From JAANXG01 sp034520625 (GTDB lineage Bacteria > Pseudomonadota > Gammaproteobacteria > Arenicellales > JAANXG01): a stretch of 64,000 nt of DNA. The position numbers were made by a program, and so were the translations under genes. The DNA is taken from assembly GCA_034520625.1 (NCBI GenBank), contig JAXHNI010000005.1:1-64000 (forward strand), in the 5' to 3' direction. Below, in pieces: positions 53,366 to 61,968 of this stretch (positions are counted from its first letter, which is position 1; each line of letters starts with the position of its first letter). The notes beneath the pieces were generated by a model, which saw nothing but the letters and a program-made list of their open reading frames with translations, had not been told where the DNA came from and ran no database searches.

Positions 53366-53371
53366 TATAAT
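53366..53371 (+). promoter_or_regulatory. -10 element of speB
   Basis: A perfect TATAAT lies only 13 bases before the agmatinase ATG, so the transcript would have a leader of about seven bases. A weak -35 (CGGACT) lies 18 bp upstream. No Shine-Dalgarno sequence precedes the ATG. Confidence 0.45.
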
Positions 53372-53384
53372 ATCCCGATTCACC

Positions 53385-54344
53385 ATGGCGGACAAAAACG
53401 AGCCCATTCAGCCGGTGGACGGCACCAAGGTACCCCGTTTCGCGGGGCCGTCGACCTTCGCCCGCCTGCCGGAGCTGCGGGACGTGCCCCGCTGTGATGT
53501 CGCAGTAGTGGGCATCCCCTTCGACGCGGGCACGAGCTATCGGCCCGGCGCCCGGTTCGGGCCCCAGGCGATCCGCCAGGCTTCCCGGCACCTGCGTACC
53601 CGGTATCACCCGGCCTATGACGCGGAGCCTTTCACCACCCAGCAGGTCGCCGACGCGGGGGACATCGCCTGTAATCCCTTCAACATCGAAGAGGCCATCG
53701 AGCAGATCCAGGCCGGCGCTACGGAGCTGATCGGCGGTGTGTCCTCGGGGATCATCAGCCTGGGCGGCGACCATACCATCGCCGTGCCCCTCCTGCGTGC
53801 CGTGAACCATCACCACGGTCCGGTGGCCCTGGTGCATTTCGACGCTCATCTCGACACCTGGGATACCTACTTCGGCGCACCGTACACCCACGGCACACCG
53901 TTTCGTCGCGCGGCTGAGGAAGGCCTGTTTCTCGACCACGCCTCGATGCACATCGGGATCCGGGGCCCCCTGTACAGCCGGGAGGACCTCAAGCGCGACG
54001 CGGATCTCGGATTCAGGGTCGTGCACTGCGACGAGTTCCAGACCGACGGGATCGATTCGGTGGTGAAGCGGATACGGCACCGGGTCGGCAGGCAGCCGCT
54101 GTACCTCTCCATCGACATAGACGTTCTGGATCCGGCCCATGCCCCCGGAACGGGGACACCGGAAATAGCCGGCATGTCGACCCGCGAGCTGCTGCAGGTG
54201 TTCCGGGGCATGGCGGGGCTGAATATCGTCGCGGCGGATATCGTGGAAGTAGCCCCCGCCTACGATCATGCGGAGATCACCGCCCTGGCCGGCGCAACGA
54301 TTGCCTACGAGATGACCAACCTGTTCGCCCGCCGCCCGGCATGA
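53385..54344 (+). CDS. speB: Agmatinase
   Basis: A dimanganese ureohydrolase converting agmatine to putrescine and urea. The 319 residues show the three signatures SLGGDHTIAVPLLRA near 125, LVHFDAHLDTWDTYF near 148 (metal-binding DAHxD) and SIDIDVLDPAHAPGTGTPE near 243. The N-terminal GIPFDAGTSYRPGARFGPQAIR is typical. Guanidinobutyrase and other ureohydrolases share these motifs, but agmatinase is most probable. No speA is in the window. Confidence 0.9.
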   Translation: MADKNEPIQPVDGTKVPRFAGPSTFARLPELRDVPRCDVAVVGIPFDAGTSYRPGARFGPQAIRQASRHLRTRYHPAYDAEPFTTQQVADAGDIACNPFNIEEAIEQIQAGATELIGGVSSGIISLGGDHTIAVPLLRAVNHHHGPVALVHFDAHLDTWDTYFGAPYTHGTPFRRAAEEGLFLDHASMHIGIRGPLYSREDLKRDADLGFRVVHCDEFQTDGIDSVVKRIRHRVGRQPLYLSIDIDVLDPAHAPGTGTPEIAGMSTRELLQVFRGMAGLNIVAADIVEVAPAYDHAEITALAGATIAYEMTNLFARRPA

Positions 54345-54378
54345 GCGATCCGGACGCGGCGGGCGGCTCAACCGCCGG

Positions 54379-55305
54379 TCAATGAAGTGGATTGTGGCTG
54401 CCCTTGAGGCATCCAATGCCGCGCTCCAGGCCTTGGACGGTCAACGGAAACATGCGGTCTTCCATGATCTCCCGGATCAGGGTCACGGAATGCACATGGC
54501 TCCAGTTCTGCTCGTTCTTGAGCAGTGCCCCGTGCAATGGCGGAATCGCCTCGCGGGGGTATTCGCTGCGCAGGGCTTCGGACGGAATGTCCTCCACCAC
54601 CAGCAGCTTGATCCAGTCCAGCAGTTCCGACGTCGAGGGTTTCTTCCTGAGGCCCGGCACCTCGCGCAGCCCGAAAAACATTTCCAGCGCGTCGCGGAGC
54701 AGCTCTTTTTTCAGGTCCGGGAAGTGGACATTGACAATTCGCTCCATGGTTTCCGCATCCGGGAACCGGATGTAGTGAAAGAAACAGCGGCGCAGGAATG
54801 CGTCGGGCAGCTCCTTCTCGTTGTTGCTCGTGATCACCACCACCGGGCGGTGTACGGCCCGGACCTGCTCCCGGGTCTCATAGACGAAGAACTCCATCTG
54901 ATCGAGCTCGAGGAGAAGATCGTTGGGAAACTCAATATCCGCCTTGTCGATCTCGTCGATCAGGAGCACCGGCTGCCGGTCGCTGGTAAACGCCTCCCAC
55001 AGCTTCCCGGGGACGATGTAGTTGGAGATATCGTGGACGCGCTCCTCTCCGAGCTGAGAATCGCGCAGGCGTGCCACGGCGTCGTATTCGTAGAGTCCCT
55101 GCTGGGCCTTGGTGGTGGACTTGATATGCCACTGAATCAGAGGCATATCCAGCGCGCGGGCGATTTCACCCGCGAGCCGGGTCTTGCCGGTGCCCGGCTC
55201 CCCCTTGACGAGCAGGGGCCGTTCCAGCGCGACGGCCGCGTTGACTGCCGTCATCAAGTCCTCGGTTGCGACGAAATCTGCGGTACCGGTGAACTTTCTG
55301 GTCAT
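54379..55305 (-). CDS. MoxR-family AAA ATPase
   Basis: A 308-residue AAA+ ATPase of the MoxR kind. Walker A is VKGEPGTGKTRLAGE near 36, Walker B is VLLIDEIDKADIEF near 98, and sensor 1 lies in VVITSNNEKELPDAFLRRC near 140. MoxR ATPases act as chaperones for metal cofactor insertion, usually with a von Willebrand A protein; none is encoded next to it here. ATG 55305 gives the family N-terminus. It converges with speB. Confidence 0.9.
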   Translation of the reverse strand: MTRKFTGTADFVATEDLMTAVNAAVALERPLLVKGEPGTGKTRLAGEIARALDMPLIQWHIKSTTKAQQGLYEYDAVARLRDSQLGEERVHDISNYIVPGKLWEAFTSDRQPVLLIDEIDKADIEFPNDLLLELDQMEFFVYETREQVRAVHRPVVVITSNNEKELPDAFLRRCFFHYIRFPDAETMERIVNVHFPDLKKELLRDALEMFFGLREVPGLRKKPSTSELLDWIKLLVVEDIPSEALRSEYPREAIPPLHGALLKNEQNWSHVHSVTLIREIMEDRMFPLTVQGLERGIGCLKGSHNPLH

Positions 55306-55460
55306 TGTTGAGTGCGCGGGATGTAGAGGCCGCATATTGGCATTGACACCCGACCGTGGCAAATCACCCGTATCCCGGTGCATTTACCATGATTCGTCGA
55401 CAACGCCGGAAAGTCGTCCTGTCGTTTACAATATCCGGTCAATAGCCGATTCGACGCCGG

Positions 55461-56576
55461 ATGTTCCATCGTCTCCTGACATTGACACTGCTGTTGCCGG
55501 CCGTTATTCATGGGTGCTCCGGCCCGGTCCGCCCCCTCGAACCGGGCATCGGACAACCGGTATCCTGGGAACGGCTCGACGGCTGGCATTCCGACAACCA
55601 CGCCGAGTCGTGGCCGGCGCTGCTGGCAGGCTGCGCCGTGCTCGCCGATGTGGACCGCTGGCAGAGCATCTGCCGCGACGCCGGGCGGATCCGGGCACCC
55701 ACGGACGCCCGCGCCCGGGCGTTCTTCGAAGCCCGGTTCCGAGCCCATCCGGTCATCGGCGACGACGGTGAGCCTGAGGGATTGATCACGGGGTACTATG
55801 AACCATTGCTGCAGGGCAGTTTCGAGCCGGATGAACGGTTCAAGTACCCCCTTCACGCGCCGCCGGAGAATCTGCTGGTCATCGACCCGGGAGACGCCCA
55901 CCCGGAGCTGAGCGACCTCCAACTGCGGGGCCGGCTGCAGGGCCGTACAGTGGTGCCCTACCCCACCAGGGCCGGACTGACGGCGTCTCCCGACGCATTG
56001 CCCGGCTCGGAGCTGCTCTGGGTGGACGACGCCGTGGACGCATTCTTTCTGCATGTCCAGGGCTCCGGACGGGTGGCGCTTCCCGACGGGCAAACCGTCG
56101 CCGTGCGCTACGCCGACCACAACGGGCACCCGTACCAGTCCATCGGCAGGGAACTGGTCCGCTCCGGGGAGATGACCCTCGAGAACGTGAATCTCTTCAC
56201 GATCCGACGCTGGCTGCGGGCCCACCCCGGCGAGGCCCGGGCACTCTTTAACCACAACCCCCGGTACATTTTCTTCCGGCTGGATACCGGATCGTCAGAG
56301 AATCCGCGCGGCGCGCTCAACGTGCCGTTGACCCCGGGACGCAGCCTGGCCGTGGACCGGGACAAGCTCCCCCTGGGGGCGCCGGTCTGGCTCGCAACCT
56401 CGATGCCCGGTGAATCGGGCGCGCCGCTGAACCGGTTGCTGATGGCACAGGACACCGGCAGCGCCATCAGGGGCTGGAACCGTGCGGACGTGTTCTGGGG
56501 CTCGGGCCGGGAGGCGGAAAGGAAGGCCGGGCTGATGAAGGAACCGGGGAGGCTGTTCGTACTGCTGCCGAAATAG
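55461..56576 (+). CDS. mltA: Membrane-bound lytic murein transglycosylase A
   Basis: A 371-residue outer-membrane lipoprotein that cleaves peptidoglycan to give 1,6-anhydromuropeptides. The signal peptide MFHRLLTLTLLLPAVIHGC ends with a lipobox cysteine at 19. Domain A has EGLITGYYEPLLQGS near 107 and VDDAVDAFFLHVQGSGRV near 190, and the 3D domain ends MAQDTGSAIRGWNRADVFWG near 333 with the catalytic aspartate. Confidence 0.95.
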   Translation: MFHRLLTLTLLLPAVIHGCSGPVRPLEPGIGQPVSWERLDGWHSDNHAESWPALLAGCAVLADVDRWQSICRDAGRIRAPTDARARAFFEARFRAHPVIGDDGEPEGLITGYYEPLLQGSFEPDERFKYPLHAPPENLLVIDPGDAHPELSDLQLRGRLQGRTVVPYPTRAGLTASPDALPGSELLWVDDAVDAFFLHVQGSGRVALPDGQTVAVRYADHNGHPYQSIGRELVRSGEMTLENVNLFTIRRWLRAHPGEARALFNHNPRYIFFRLDTGSSENPRGALNVPLTPGRSLAVDRDKLPLGAPVWLATSMPGESGAPLNRLLMAQDTGSAIRGWNRADVFWGSGREAERKAGLMKEPGRLFVLLPK

Positions 56577-56624
56577 CGCGGGCGGCGCCGCGTACCCCGC
56601 CGCAGGACCGGACGAAGCGCCGGC

Positions 56625-57713
56625 CTACAGAGAGGATTCCTCCAGCACTTCGGCGCGCTCGGCCCGCCCCGCGCGTCTCCAGAGATCCGCCAGGGCGGAG
56701 CCGAATCCCTGCTCCACCGTCGCCCGGTAGGGCGCATCATCCGGGAGCGTCCGCATGAGGCGCCTGTGGGCCGCGCCGAGATGATGATACGGCATGGTGG
56801 GGAACAGGTGATGCAGCGCGTGATAACGCAGTCCCACCGGCGCCAGCAGTGGAGTGAGTGGCGAATTGCCTGCAATGTTGACGCTGTCCAGGAGCTGCTC
56901 GTCGCGGCTCATCGTGCCGTCCAGGTTCCCGTACCGGTGCGCCGCCAGGGTCCGTATGCCGTTCAGCACCAGGATGATCGCCACTACCGTGTACCAGACC
57001 GCCGGCAGCCCCGCCGGGAGCCAGCCGGCCCACAACAGCAACCCGGCCGACCACACCACTACGGCGCATGCCGCCTCCTGCACGTGCCAATCGGGAGGTA
57101 TCTTCGCCGGCAGTTTGCGCACGTAGCGCGGGTCGATGGACAGGGAAGACATCCGCTGCAGCACGAAGCGGCGCAACCCGGGCAGTATCCAGCTCAACGG
57201 CGCGATCACCCCGAATCTCAGAATCGCGAGCAGCGGGATCACCGCATGACTGGCAATGTACAGCGCGATCGACCAGCGAGGCGGGTGCCCGAAGGGCAGG
57301 TACTCGCCGTCCCCCGGCGTGCCGTAGTGATGCCGGAAATGATGCTCCTGGTGAACGCCGTCGTAGAGGAAGGACGGCGCCATCAGGGGTACACCGCACA
57401 GGGCATCCCAGGCGATGCGAAAGCCCGGCAGCCTGCCCCGCTTCAGGTGCACCAACTCGTGGGTAAACACCACCGCGCGGTACAGCGCCAGTGCGGCGAG
57501 AGCAACGAAGGGGACGGCCGGCCAGCCGCTTTGGGTCACCGCCAGCGCGAACGCGGTCCAGCCGAGGATCGCGTGGAAGGTGAAATCCAACCAGTACATC
57601 CGCGGATCGGCATCGAACAGATCCGCGACCTCGCGCCTCAATCCGGCATGACCGGGATGGTCGCCTCGGGCATTCACGGCAGGATCGGTCGCGCCGCGTA
57701 ACATTCGGGCCAC
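56625..57713 (-). CDS. Fatty acid desaturase family membrane protein
   Basis: A 362-residue integral membrane di-iron desaturase of the type found as single enzymes, different from the acyl-CoA desaturase at 48.9 kb. Histidine boxes are THELVHL near 88, HQEHHFRHH near 124 and HALHHLFPTMPYHHLGAAH near 307. Its substrate could be an acyl lipid or a carotenoid-like molecule. It is followed downstream by nothing on the same strand until mltA converges; the LptA-like gene lies 11 bp upstream on the same strand. Confidence 0.85.
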   Translation of the reverse strand: MARMLRGATDPAVNARGDHPGHAGLRREVADLFDADPRMYWLDFTFHAILGWTAFALAVTQSGWPAVPFVALAALALYRAVVFTHELVHLKRGRLPGFRIAWDALCGVPLMAPSFLYDGVHQEHHFRHHYGTPGDGEYLPFGHPPRWSIALYIASHAVIPLLAILRFGVIAPLSWILPGLRRFVLQRMSSLSIDPRYVRKLPAKIPPDWHVQEAACAVVVWSAGLLLWAGWLPAGLPAVWYTVVAIILVLNGIRTLAAHRYGNLDGTMSRDEQLLDSVNIAGNSPLTPLLAPVGLRYHALHHLFPTMPYHHLGAAHRRLMRTLPDDAPYRATVEQGFGSALADLWRRAGRAERAEVLEESSL

Positions 57714-57724
57714 GGGCTAGTACT

Positions 57725-58405
57725 CTAATCGAGGGATCTGATCGCTCGGTCGAGCTTGTCGTGCCGATCGGGGGCGGAGATCCGGACCTTGGCGCGCTCC
57801 GCGGTGCGTACGCCTTTCTCCGTGTCCACGGTGAGGTTGCTGGCGGTAAACGTCATGTCCTTCTCGCCGTTCAGGCAGCTCGTGACCCGGGCGTCAGTGA
57901 GATCGAGTATCTTCTCGTCCTGGAGGACGATCTTCTGCGCGGTACCGTAGGCATTGACCGTGCCGTGCCCGTCGCCCAGCACACGGCTCTCCCGGTCTGC
58001 GAGCAGAAATTCCGCGGGACCGGTGACGATCTTCCCGGACTGGATATCGTAGGTCAGCACCGACGTGTGTATCACGTCCCCTTGGGGCGTCTCGAACTTG
58101 ACCACCCCCCGGGCGACGACCGTGTTGGTGTTCTTGTCGTAGGTCAATTCGTCCGCGTAGACGCGGTGGCCGCCCCGGATCAGCTGCGTATAGCCTTTCA
58201 AATGCACCACGCCCCGCTCGGGAAACGAGATGTCGTCGGCCAGGATCTCGACATTCTTCTCCGCAGCCTGGCTTATCCCCCGGATCGTCGGCTTGGCCTC
58301 GCACGAAACCTCGTCCGTGCCCGTCGCAGCCTGGACGGCCTGGGTCCCGGCCAGCAGCAGTGCGGCGGCAACGGCTTTAATCGGCACAGTATTTCTGTCG
58401 AGCAT
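57725..58405 (-). CDS. LptA/OstA-like periplasmic protein
   Basis: A 226-residue protein with a signal peptide (AVAAALLLAGTQAVQA) and an OstA/LptA beta-jellyroll domain, visible as repeated short strands from VEILADDISFPERGVVHLKGY to FTASNLTVDTEKGVRTAERAKV. It is not next to lptB, lptC or kdsC, so it may be a paralogue of the LPS bridge protein with another role. Two cysteines are present near the start and near residue 183. ATG 58405 starts the signal peptide. Confidence 0.75.
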   Translation of the reverse strand: MLDRNTVPIKAVAAALLLAGTQAVQAATGTDEVSCEAKPTIRGISQAAEKNVEILADDISFPERGVVHLKGYTQLIRGGHRVYADELTYDKNTNTVVARGVVKFETPQGDVIHTSVLTYDIQSGKIVTGPAEFLLADRESRVLGDGHGTVNAYGTAQKIVLQDEKILDLTDARVTSCLNGEKDMTFTASNLTVDTEKGVRTAERAKVRISAPDRHDKLDRAIRSLD

Positions 58406-58556
58406 CACATTTCGAAGTCGTGAGCGTGGTGCCACGGAATGCGGCGCCACAACTGGTCACATAGGGATGAAAACGGACTATTGCAACCCCGGGCAGCCAG
58501 TATAACGCAAAACCCCCGGTCACCGCACAGTGCCGCCCCGGGTCCGGGCCGCCGCC

Positions 58557-59309
58557 CTACTGCGCCACGACCCGGCGGGACCAGCCCACCAGCATCTCCT
58601 CCGCCCGGGTCTTATCCACCGGAAAGTCCACCTCGCACCACTCCAGCCCTCTGACGGACTGGGTATGGACGACATGCTGCTGGGCGATGGCGCCGATGGC
58701 GGACAGGTACCAGATATCCAGCGCCCCGTCCCCGCTCATTATCCGGTTGAGCATGCTGCGGAAAATCCCGGGTCCCTCGCCCCGGAAGTACATCATCCCG
58801 ATCGATTCCCCGCTTACCCGGTCGCTGGGCAGATCCTTGCCGATCTCCAGGAGCTGGGTGCCGTTCAGGTGTACTTTCATGTCGTCCTCGTCGTAGCGCT
58901 CCTTCTTGTCCACCGCCAGCACAATGGACGCCTTGCGGTGCGACAGCAACCGCCGCAGAACGGACTCGTGGAACAGCGTATCGCCATTGACCAGGACGAA
59001 GTCATCGTCCATCCGATCACCGGCCATCCAGCAGCTCACGAGGTTGTCCGCAACCTTGTAGAACGGATTGAAGACGGTATCGAAGCTGCACCGGGGATAG
59101 CGGCCGCGAAGCCTGTCCAGCTCTTTCTCCTGGGCCTCGGCCTTGAACCCGGTCACCACGGAGATCGACGTCATCCCGCAGCGCACGAACTGCTCCACCT
59201 GCCAGGCCAGCATGGTGCGGCCGGCGAGCTCGATGGTGTTTTTGGGACGATCCGAGGTCAGGGGAAGCAGGCGCTTGCCCTGGCCGGCTCCGAGTATGAT
59301 TGCTTTCAT
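58557..59309 (-). CDS. NTP-transferase (sugar/phosphocholine nucleotidyltransferase-like)
   Basis: A 250-residue nucleotidyltransferase. The MKAIILGAGQGKRLLPLTSDRPKN start is the nucleotide-binding loop; FNPFYKVADNLVSCWMA near 80 and DFVLVNGDTLFHESVL near 103 match LicC/PntC-type cytidylyltransferases more than hexose enzymes. SIGMMYFRGEG near 170 and WCEVDFPVDKTRAEE near 225 complete the fold. It may activate a phosphocholine- or phosphonate-like head group. The ATG at 59309 is the conserved start. Confidence 0.8.
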   Translation of the reverse strand: MKAIILGAGQGKRLLPLTSDRPKNTIELAGRTMLAWQVEQFVRCGMTSISVVTGFKAEAQEKELDRLRGRYPRCSFDTVFNPFYKVADNLVSCWMAGDRMDDDFVLVNGDTLFHESVLRRLLSHRKASIVLAVDKKERYDEDDMKVHLNGTQLLEIGKDLPSDRVSGESIGMMYFRGEGPGIFRSMLNRIMSGDGALDIWYLSAIGAIAQQHVVHTQSVRGLEWCEVDFPVDKTRAEEMLVGWSRRVVAQ

Positions 59310-59402
59310 TGTGATTCTGGTGGCGGAAAAAAAGTCACGGCTTATAACAATTTGGTCACCGGAATGCAAAGAATCCGGAGGGCACGGCCCCTTCCGTCCC
59401 AC

Positions 59403-59423
59403 CTGTATTCAAACTGGGCCACA
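59403..59423. repeat. Solo outer inverted repeat of the hairpin element
   Basis: CTGTATTCAAACTGGGCCAC at 59403-59422 matches the complement of 62870-62889, the left end of hairpin element B, in 19 of 20 bases. No hairpin core lies beside it. It sits in the 131-bp gap between the HIT gene and the nucleotidyltransferase. Confidence 0.6.
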
Positions 59424-59440
59424 TCCGGGGGCGCCACCCA

Positions 59441-59875
59441 TCAGCCGGGCCAGGCGGCGGTGATCCGCCCTTGAATCGCCGCCAGCGCCCCGCCGGGGAG
59501 ATCGAGGGCCCGGGTCACGTCCGGCGGCCCGGGCCAGGATTCATCCGTATACTCGCCGTCTCCGACCCGCACCGGCGCCGAATACCTGGGAATGACGTGA
59601 TAGTGCACGTATTTGTCCACCATCATGAGCATGAGATAGTTGATTTTTTCGTACTGAAACGCTTCGGACAGGGCGCTTTCGAGGTCCCCGGCAACGATCC
59701 GGAGCTCGGTGAAACCGTCCCGCGACAGGTCCGGAAACCGCAGCGCTTCCTCGCGGCTCGCGAGCACCAGGCTGCCGACCGTCACCTGGGCGGGCCGGAG
59801 CAGCACCACCCAATGGTCATATTCGCGTATCAGGGATTCCGGATAATTGAACTTGAGTATGGTCTCATTGGTCAT
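59441..59875 (-). CDS. HIT-family protein
   Basis: A 144-residue histidine-triad protein. The C-terminal motif is YVHYHVIPRY near 92, where the first of the three usual histidines is tyrosine but the second (nucleophile) and third are kept. HIT proteins are nucleotide hydrolases or transferases acting on phosphoramidates or dinucleoside polyphosphates. It lies downstream of the M24 gene with 35 bp between, and upstream of the nucleotidyltransferase. Confidence 0.75.
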   Translation of the reverse strand: MTNETILKFNYPESLIREYDHWVVLLRPAQVTVGSLVLASREEALRFPDLSRDGFTELRIVAGDLESALSEAFQYEKINYLMLMMVDKYVHYHVIPRYSAPVRVGDGEYTDESWPGPPDVTRALDLPGGALAAIQGRITAAWPG

Positions 59876-59910
59876 CGCTGCTCTCCCACCTCCGGTATTT
59901 CGGGCGCCGG

Positions 59911-61101
59911 TCACATTTCCACGGTCAGCAGGTCGTCGTCGAATGGATAATCGGTCATCAGCTCAACCCCATTGTCCACGACCCGCAGCTGCTGTTCCAG
60001 TTTCACCCCCTCCCCGCCGTCTTTCGAGCCGATATAGCTTTCCACGCACAGCACCATGTTCTTTTCCACGACGCCGTCGTAGCCGCCCCGCTGATGATCG
60101 TTCCAGTACAGGATATAGGGATACTCTCCCGTCATTCCTATACCATGAGCCATAAGGTAATAGCGGTTGGGGAAGAAAGCCTCCGGGATGCGCCAGCCCT
60201 GTTCCGAAAGCTCGGCGAAAGTCACGCCGGGCCGGATCAGGCTCATGTTTTGGTGTATCTGGTCATAGGCGAGCCGGTACAGCTCTTTCTGGGCCCCGGT
60301 CGCATCGCCGCCGCAGACAAAGCTCCGTGAAAAATCGCAGTAGTATCCGTATGCGCCCACCACGTCGGTATCCAGGGAGATCAGCTCACCCGCTTCGATG
60401 GATTTCTCCGACGCCTCCTGGAACCAGGGATTGGTCCGCGTCCCGGAGCTGAGCAGCCGCGTTTCAATGTAATCGCCGCCCCGGGCGATCACCTCGTGCC
60501 ACAGCTCCGCCCACAAGGCCGTCTCCGAAATCCCGGGCCGGATGCTGGCCTGCAAGCGGTTCACGCCGTGCATGGTGAGCGCCGCCGACTCCCGCATCAG
60601 TGTGATCTCATCGTCGGACTTGACAGCCCGGGCCCGCTCCACCGGCTCCTGGGCGTCGACGACATCGAATCCCATCTTGCGCAGCGCGAAACCGCAATGT
60701 ACGTTGAACCTTTCCAGCCCCACCCGGAGGTTGCCGTGGGTGCGCGCCAGATCCCCGATCTCGTCGGCCCACCGTTGAACGCTCTCCGGCAGCCGTTGGG
60801 CCGACGCCACGTAGCTCGCGGTGGTGGCCGTGCGGACCTCGTCCACGCTGGCGCTGTGGGCGGACAGGTGCGCACAGCCGGCAAACTCGAACATGACGAC
60901 GGGCCCTTCCAGGGGAATGAACACGTAGCGGGCGGGATTACGGGCCGAGAAGATCTGCATGTTCCGGGTATCGGTGGCATAGCGCACGTTCACCGGGTCC
61001 ACCAGCACGATGCTGCCGATATCCCGGACGGCCATCTCCTCACGCACCCGCCGCAACCGGTATGCGCGCACGCTGTCCAGCGTCGCCTGGTTCACCGTCA
61101 T
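59911..61101 (-). CDS. M24-family metalloenzyme, DddP-like
   Basis: A 396-residue creatinase/prolidase-fold protein. The N-terminal half has RYATDTRNMQIFSARNPARY near 40-59. The catalytic half contains YIETRLLSSGTRTNPWFQE near 211, and metal ligands Asp244, Asp246 (LDTD), Asp256 (CDFSRS), His319, Glu354 and Glu369. These stretches match the DMSP lyase DddP closely. However, the aspartate six residues after the histidine, reported as general base in DddP, is Gly325 here. It may be a DddP-related enzyme of other specificity or an Xaa-Pro-type peptidase. EamA transporter gene lies 6 bp upstream on the same strand. Confidence 0.78.
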   Translation of the reverse strand: MTVNQATLDSVRAYRLRRVREEMAVRDIGSIVLVDPVNVRYATDTRNMQIFSARNPARYVFIPLEGPVVMFEFAGCAHLSAHSASVDEVRTATTASYVASAQRLPESVQRWADEIGDLARTHGNLRVGLERFNVHCGFALRKMGFDVVDAQEPVERARAVKSDDEITLMRESAALTMHGVNRLQASIRPGISETALWAELWHEVIARGGDYIETRLLSSGTRTNPWFQEASEKSIEAGELISLDTDVVGAYGYYCDFSRSFVCGGDATGAQKELYRLAYDQIHQNMSLIRPGVTFAELSEQGWRIPEAFFPNRYYLMAHGIGMTGEYPYILYWNDHQRGGYDGVVEKNMVLCVESYIGSKDGGEGVKLEQQLRVVDNGVELMTDYPFDDDLLTVEM

Positions 61102-61107
61102 CCCGCG

Positions 61108-61968
61108 TTACCCGACAACCTGGCCTTCGTCCGGCCGGACGGCCACGTGAGCCTGGTGCTCGCGCACGGCAATATATACGCCGCTGCCGATGATGACGGC
61201 GATGCCCAGCCAGCTGACCAGGTCCGGAAAGTCGCCAAAGCCGATATATCCGACAACGGTGGCCATGACGATCTCGCCGTAGCCGAACGGCGCCAGCACT
61301 GAAGCCTCAGCATAATCGAACGCCTTGATGAACAGATAGTGCCCCACGGCGGCGATTGCCCCCACAGCCACCATCAAAGCGAAGTCCAGTGGGTCCGGGG
61401 GCTGCCAGTGCCAGGGCGCGTAAAATGAAAGCACCACCATCCCCAGCAGCGAGGTATAGAACAACGTAACCAGAGGCGGCGCCGTCCCGGACAGGCGCCG
61501 CGTCGCCAGAATATAGCAGGCATGACCCACCCCGGCCCCCAGCGCCGCCAGGGATGCCGGATGAAAGGCGCCGCCGCCGGGACGCAGGATGATGCATACC
61601 CCGAGAAACCCGACGATGACGGCGGACCACCGCCGTACGCCCACGTGCTCCCCCAACAGCACCGGGGAGAGGCAGGTCACGATCAACGGTGACACGAACA
61701 GCAGCGTCAGCGCGTCCGGAATGGACAGATACTTCAGGGACCAGAAAAAACACAGAGTCGCCGCCAGGAGAAACCCGCCGCGCAGCACCTGAAGCACCGG
61801 TTGCTGCACCCTGAATACCACATGCCGATAGTGGATCAGAACCACAGGGAGCATGAACATGAAGTGGAAAAAGAACCGGCCCCATACGATCTGCGTAACG
61901 GGATAGCTGGCTGCCAGGTATTTTGCGATCCCGTCCATGACCGGGACAATGGAAACCCCTGCGAGCAT
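61108..61968 (-). CDS. EamA/DMT-family transporter
   Basis: A 286-residue inner-membrane protein with about ten helices forming two EamA repeats (for example VVWGRFFFHFMFMLPVVLIH-type stretches, LTLLFVSPLIVTCLSPVLLGE near 88 and GEIVMATVVGYIGFGDFPD near 230). Members export or import metabolites such as amino acids or osmolytes. ATG 61968 is the first start; in-frame sequence upstream lacks another clear start. The M24 gene follows after 6 bp, suggesting a shared message and a shared substrate. Confidence 0.85.
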   Translation of the reverse strand: MLAGVSIVPVMDGIAKYLAASYPVTQIVWGRFFFHFMFMLPVVLIHYRHVVFRVQQPVLQVLRGGFLLAATLCFFWSLKYLSIPDALTLLFVSPLIVTCLSPVLLGEHVGVRRWSAVIVGFLGVCIILRPGGGAFHPASLAALGAGVGHACYILATRRLSGTAPPLVTLFYTSLLGMVVLSFYAPWHWQPPDPLDFALMVAVGAIAAVGHYLFIKAFDYAEASVLAPFGYGEIVMATVVGYIGFGDFPDLVSWLGIAVIIGSGVYIAVREHQAHVAVRPDEGQVVG

